Origin: Thiotrichaceae bacterium UBA7359
GTDB taxonomy: Bacteria; Pseudomonadota; Gammaproteobacteria; Eutrophobiales; Eutrophobiaceae
Direction of reading: 5' to 3'
Length of the DNA stretch: 6,924 nucleotides
Assembly (NCBI GenBank): GCA_905182825.1
Contig: CAJJDJ010000004.1
Coordinates: forward strand, 1 to 6,924
Shown here: positions 3,495 to 6,924 of the stretch, piece by piece
How the letters are laid out: each line of letters begins with the position of its first letter
Numbering within the stretch: position 1 is the stretch's first letter
The notes under the pieces: model-generated
Seen by the model: the letters and a program-made list of their open reading frames with translations, nothing else
What the model was told of the DNA's origin: nothing
The model's database searches: none
Translations under genes and position numbers: made by a program

Positions 3495-6061
3495 TGCCTG
3501 AAGTTACTATCAGTGAGTTTGCCAGCGACGTAGGTGCTACTGTTGAACGCATACAAGAACAACTAGTTGAGGCTGGACTTCCTAATAAAAAAGCTGAAGA
3601 AGTTATTACTGATTCAGAAAAATCTATTTTGTTAGGTTTCTTAAGAAAAAAACATGGTAAAGATGAAAGTTCTGAACCACGTAAAATCACTTTGCGTCGT
3701 AAAACTGTTAGTGAAATTCAAGTGCCAATTGCAACTCAAGGTAGGGCGAAACCACGTTCAAAGACAGTAAATATTGAATTTCGTAAACGACGTACCTATG
3801 CCAAACGTGGTGATGTTGCTGAAACCATAAAGCAAGAAGAAGCTACAAAACTAATCGAAGAGCAACTGGTGGTCGACCTTGTTCAAAAACAAAAAATGGC
3901 TGATGCTGAGGTAAAAATTCTTGAAGTTCAGAATGAGCCTCCTGTCGAAAAAGAAATGATCGTAGAAAAAGAAATTATAGAAACTACAATTGATGAACTG
4001 GGCGAAATAAAAAGTGATGAAGAGGAAACAAATAAACCAGCTAATGTTGAAGTTTTCGCAGAAGAACAAATAAACAAAATAACACCAAAAATTGTAAAGC
4101 CAGTAGTCGTAAAACGGCCATCAATTAAAGAAGTTGCAAAGCCGTCAAATAAAGAGAAAGCACGTAAAGAAAAAGCGCGGCACGGTCGACAAGAACTACA
4201 TGTTGCAAGCAAAGGGTCTGGTAGAAGACGAAAAAAGGCTAGGCATACTCCAGTAGTTCATCAATCAGGAGATAATCAACACGGATTTGAAAAGCCAACA
4301 GTTCCTATTATTAAAGAAATTGAAATTCCGGAAAGTATAACACTTGCTGACCTAGCACAGCGCATGTCCGTCAAAGGTTCTGAGGTTGTAAAAGTGATGA
4401 TGGGCTTGGGCACTATGGCTACTATTAACCAAACTATTGATCAGGATACGGCAGGAATTGTTGTTGAAGAAATGGGGCATAAGTCTAAATTTCAAAATGA
4501 TAATGCACTCGAAGAAGAAATGATTCAGGCTGCTCAGCAAGGCGGCAATCAAATTAATCGAGCACCGATAGTCACAATAATGGGCCATGTTGATCATGGT
4601 AAGACATCATTGCTAGATTATATTCGACGTACTAAGGTGGCTGCTAGTGAAGCTGGTGGAATCACTCAACATATTGGCGCTTATCGGGTGTCGACAGACA
4701 ATGGAGATATTACCTTTCTGGATACGCCCGGACATGAAGCCTTTACTTCGATGCGAGCACGTGGTGCAAAAGTTACTGATCTAGTCATCATTGTCGTCGC
4801 CGGTGATGATGGGGTTATGCCTCAAACTGAGGAAGCAGTGAAACACGCTAAGGCAGGTAATGTTCCTATCATCATTGCAGTTAATAAGATGGATAAAGAA
4901 AATTCAGACCCTGAGCGAGTGAAACAAGAATTATCGAAATTTGAAATAATTCCTGAAAGCTGGGGTGGCGACACACAATTTATATCTGTCTCTGCTTTAA
5001 CTGGAGAAGGCGTCGATAATTTATTAGAAAGTGTTTTGTTACAAACTGAGATTCTTGAACTAAAAGCGCTAGAGTCGGGTCCTGCTTCAGGTACTGTTAT
5101 TGAGTCTCGACTAGATAAAGGTCGCGGGCCTATCGCTAGCATTCTCGTTCAAAACGGCATCCTCAAGAAAGGTGATATTATTTTAAGTGGACATGAATTT
5201 GGACGTGTCAGGGCGATGATTGATGATAGTGGTGCTGAAGTGATTTCAGCGGGACCATCTACTCCAGTTGAAGTGTTAGGTTTGTCAGGTACAACTAATG
5301 CAGGTGATGAAATGTTAGTAGTGTCCGATGAAAAGAAAGCTCGAGAAATTGCTCTTTTTAGGCAAGGAAAATTTCGTGAAACGAGAATGGCTCAACAACA
5401 TGCATCTAAAATTGAAAATGTGATGAATCAAATGCAGGAAGGTGAAGTTTCTTTACTAAATATACTAATCAAAGCTGATGTGCAAGGTTCATCAGAAGCG
5501 TTGGTTGATGCATTAAAACTATTGAGTCATGAAGAAGTAAGAGTAAATATTCTTAGCAGTGGTGTTGGTGGCATTACAGAGTCTGATATAAATCTTGCTA
5601 TGACATCAAATGCTGTAGTAATGGGTTTCAATGTACGGGCAGATGCAAGTGCACGTAAGTTGGTCGAAGCTGAAAACGTGGATCTCAGATATTACAGCAT
5701 AATTTATGAACTCATTGACGATGTCAAAGGTGCGCTCAGCGGTATGCTATCTCCCGAAGTTCGAGAACAAATTACAGGTGTTGCAGAAGTAAGAGAAGTT
5801 TTTAAATCGCCGAAATTTGGTGATATTGCTGGTTGTATGGTGATGACAGGTCGTGTTAATCGAAATAATCCTATCAGAGTCTTACGCGATAATGTTGTTA
5901 TTTATGAAGGTGAACTCGAATCCTTGCGTCGATTCAAAGACGATGTTACTGAAGTCAAATCAGGTATGGATTGTGGTATTGGTGTTAAAAATTACAGCGA
6001 TGTACAAGCGGGTGATCAAATCGAAGTGTTCGAACGAATTAGCGTCGAACGCAAAATATAG
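3494..6061 (+). CDS. infB: translation initiation factor IF2
   Basis: IF2 is the GTPase that brings fMet-tRNA to the 30S P site and promotes 50S joining. At 855 residues it is near the gammaproteobacterial size (E. coli 890). Layout: IF2N domain (1-50); IF2-associated stretch around 62-100 (KITLRRKTVSEIQV); charged linker, acidic at about 115-195 and basic at about 197-251; second IF2N domain (about 269-330, HGFEKPTVP ahead of it); and the G domain at about 355-525. The G motifs are complete: G1 GHVDHGKT (364-371), G2 GGITQHIG (388-395), G3 DTPGHEAF (410-417, with catalytic-type His414), G4 NKMD (464-467), G5 SAL (500-502). Domain II (about 530-622), domain III (about 650-745) and the fMet-tRNA-binding C2 domain (about 765-852) follow. 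The ATG shares one base with the nusA stop, so coupling is likely. The linker is much less conserved than the rest, as is normal for the family. Confidence 0.97.
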   Translation: MPEVTISEFASDVGATVERIQEQLVEAGLPNKKAEEVITDSEKSILLGFLRKKHGKDESSEPRKITLRRKTVSEIQVPIATQGRAKPRSKTVNIEFRKRRTYAKRGDVAETIKQEEATKLIEEQLVVDLVQKQKMADAEVKILEVQNEPPVEKEMIVEKEIIETTIDELGEIKSDEEETNKPANVEVFAEEQINKITPKIVKPVVVKRPSIKEVAKPSNKEKARKEKARHGRQELHVASKGSGRRRKKARHTPVVHQSGDNQHGFEKPTVPIIKEIEIPESITLADLAQRMSVKGSEVVKVMMGLGTMATINQTIDQDTAGIVVEEMGHKSKFQNDNALEEEMIQAAQQGGNQINRAPIVTIMGHVDHGKTSLLDYIRRTKVAASEAGGITQHIGAYRVSTDNGDITFLDTPGHEAFTSMRARGAKVTDLVIIVVAGDDGVMPQTEEAVKHAKAGNVPIIIAVNKMDKENSDPERVKQELSKFEIIPESWGGDTQFISVSALTGEGVDNLLESVLLQTEILELKALESGPASGTVIESRLDKGRGPIASILVQNGILKKGDIILSGHEFGRVRAMIDDSGAEVISAGPSTPVEVLGLSGTTNAGDEMLVVSDEKKAREIALFRQGKFRETRMAQQHASKIENVMNQMQEGEVSLLNILIKADVQGSSEALVDALKLLSHEEVRVNILSSGVGGITESDINLAMTSNAVVMGFNVRADASARKLVEAENVDLRYYSIIYELIDDVKGALSGMLSPEVREQITGVAEVREVFKSPKFGDIAGCMVMTGRVNRNNPIRVLRDNVVIYEGELESLRRFKDDVTEVKSGMDCGIGVKNYSDVQAGDQIEVFERISVERKI

Positions 6062-6070
6062 TTTTTAGCC

Positions 6071-6442
6071 ATGCCAAAAGAATTTGGGCGTCACCAACGC
6101 GTAGCCCAGTTTATTAAAGAAGAACTCTCCGTTTTCATACAACGTGACTTCCCATTAAATGAATATGGTATGATCACACTGTCTAATGTGGATGTTAGTC
6201 CAGATTTAAGTAATGCCACTGTTTATGTTACGTCGTTTAATAATAAAAATTCGCATGAAGAATTGATTAAAGAAATGAATGACCATGCCGGTCAATTTCG
6301 CCATAAGCTCTCATGCATCATGACCACAAGAAGCGTGCCATCAATACGCTTCAAATATGATGAATCAATCGAGCGCGCGCAACGCATTACTGACATTATC
6401 AATTCCGTTAGTAATAACGATGAAAATGAATTAGATGGGTAG
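6071..6442 (+). CDS. rbfA: 30S ribosome-binding factor RbfA
   Basis: RbfA binds immature 30S subunits near the 3' end of 16S rRNA, is released by RsgA, and in E. coli is needed for growth in the cold. The 123-residue product starts MPKEFGRHQRVAQ, nearly the E. coli start, and has the type-II KH fold pattern: YGMITLSNVDVSPDLSNATVYV (strands, about 33-54) and SVPSIRFKYDESIERAQRI (about 88-106). It lacks most of the charged C-terminal tail of the E. coli protein (133 residues). The ATG is 9 nt after the infB stop, and the gap GTTTTTAGCC contains no Shine-Dalgarno, so initiation probably depends on ribosomes finishing infB. The end overlaps truB by 8 nt. Confidence 0.95.
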   Translation: MPKEFGRHQRVAQFIKEELSVFIQRDFPLNEYGMITLSNVDVSPDLSNATVYVTSFNNKNSHEELIKEMNDHAGQFRHKLSCIMTTRSVPSIRFKYDESIERAQRITDIINSVSNNDENELDG

Positions 6443-6924
6443 AACTCCAAAAAAACGTGGTAGAGATATCAATGGTATTTTGATATTAGATAAACCGGCA
6501 GGTATCAGTTCTAATGGTGTTCTACAGCATGTAAAAAGACTTTATAATGCTAATAAAGCTGGACATACTGGCAATCTCGATGTGCCTGCGACAGGTCTAT
6601 TACCTATCTGCTTGGGCGAAGCAACTAAGGTTTCTGCTTATCTTTTAGATTCAAATAAAACTTATCGAGCCAGATGTCTATTAGGCGTAACTACCACAAC
6701 CGGCGATGCGGAAGGTGAAATAATCTTAAAAAAACTAGTGCATGAATTGTCTGAGGCTGATGTAAAAAAGGCTTGCGCTAAGTTTGTAGGTGAAATAAGA
6801 CAAACTCCACCGATGTATTCGGCGCTAAAGCATAATGGAACACGACTTTACGAGTTGGCTTACAGAGGTATTGAAGTAGAACGAAAAGCAAGAAAAATCA
6901 CCATTCATAGAATAGATCTATTAG
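6435..6924 (+). CDS. truB: tRNA pseudouridine-55 synthase TruB (5' part, cut by window edge)
   Basis: TruB isomerises U55 in the T-loop of tRNAs to pseudouridine and also acts as a tRNA chaperone. The window holds 163 codons of an expected 300 or so. Visible are the N-terminal RGRDINGILILDKPAGISSN (residues 8-27), the catalytic motif GHTGNLD with Asp49 (E. coli Asp48), LLPICLGEATK (55-65), the YLLDSNKTYRA segment (69-79), TTTTGDAEGE (86-95) and PPMYSALKHNG.RLYELAYRGIEVER (124-150). The usual DPLATG after the catalytic Asp reads DVPATG here; the Asp itself is kept. The ATG at 6435 lies inside the end of rbfA (8-nt overlap). No in-frame alternative start fits better, because the conserved N-terminus begins only about 8 residues in. 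The remainder of the gene, and probably rpsO and pnp, should follow to the right. Confidence 0.95.
   Translation, partial: MGRTPKKRGRDINGILILDKPAGISSNGVLQHVKRLYNANKAGHTGNLDVPATGLLPICLGEATKVSAYLLDSNKTYRARCLLGVTTTTGDAEGEIILKKLVHELSEADVKKACAKFVGEIRQTPPMYSALKHNGTRLYELAYRGIEVERKARKITIHRIDLL

Noticed and set aside
3956..3958. Internal start in infB giving a shorter IF2 isoform as in E. coli
   Set aside because: The ATG at residue 155 has only weak purines upstream and I see no convincing ribosome site, so an isoform cannot be supported.
2038..5142. Minus-strand reading frames of 62-107 codons inside nusA and infB
   Set aside because: They lie wholly opposite strongly conserved genes, have no recognisable domains, and are explained as antisense shadows.
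5853..6068. 71-codon plus-strand frame inside the end of infB
   Set aside because: It overlaps the conserved C2 domain of IF2 in another frame and its product resembles nothing known.

Overview
The window is a chromosomal segment of an AT-rich gammaproteobacterium. It carries the conserved translation/transcription operon rimP-nusA-infB-rbfA-truB, all on the plus strand. The gene order, the NusA with two C-terminal acidic repeats, the IF2 with a long charged N-terminal region, and a degraded initiator-tRNA gene in the metY position upstream of rimP all point to Gammaproteobacteria. I cannot name a genus from the sequence alone.

The left fifth (1 to about 1490) is loose, gene-poor DNA that looks eroded. 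It has one intact gene on the minus strand, a small secreted Sel1-repeat protein. Just downstream of it are scraps of a frame-disrupted reading region that may once have encoded an arrestin-like beta-sandwich protein. On the plus strand at about 787-1016 there is a two-frame remnant resembling a DUF2892-type small inner-membrane protein, followed by a perfect 12-bp hairpin. Next come a promoter with a GC-rich discriminator, a shortened tRNA-fMet-like pseudogene, and an intrinsic terminator. A second possible promoter and a second strong terminator lie immediately before the rimP start codon.

The right four fifths (1491-6924) are dense. rimP (30S maturation), nusA (pausing, termination and antitermination), infB (initiation factor 2), rbfA (30S maturation, cold adaptation) and truB (tRNA pseudouridine-55 synthase, cut by the window edge) are packed with a 27-nt gap, a 1-nt overlap, a 9-nt gap and an 8-nt overlap. 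Several starts lack a good Shine-Dalgarno sequence, which suggests translational coupling.

No unknown multi-gene system is visible. The observations most worth following are the decayed metY, the double-terminator leader in front of an operon that encodes NusA, the gene remnants in the left region, and an altered active-site loop in TruB.
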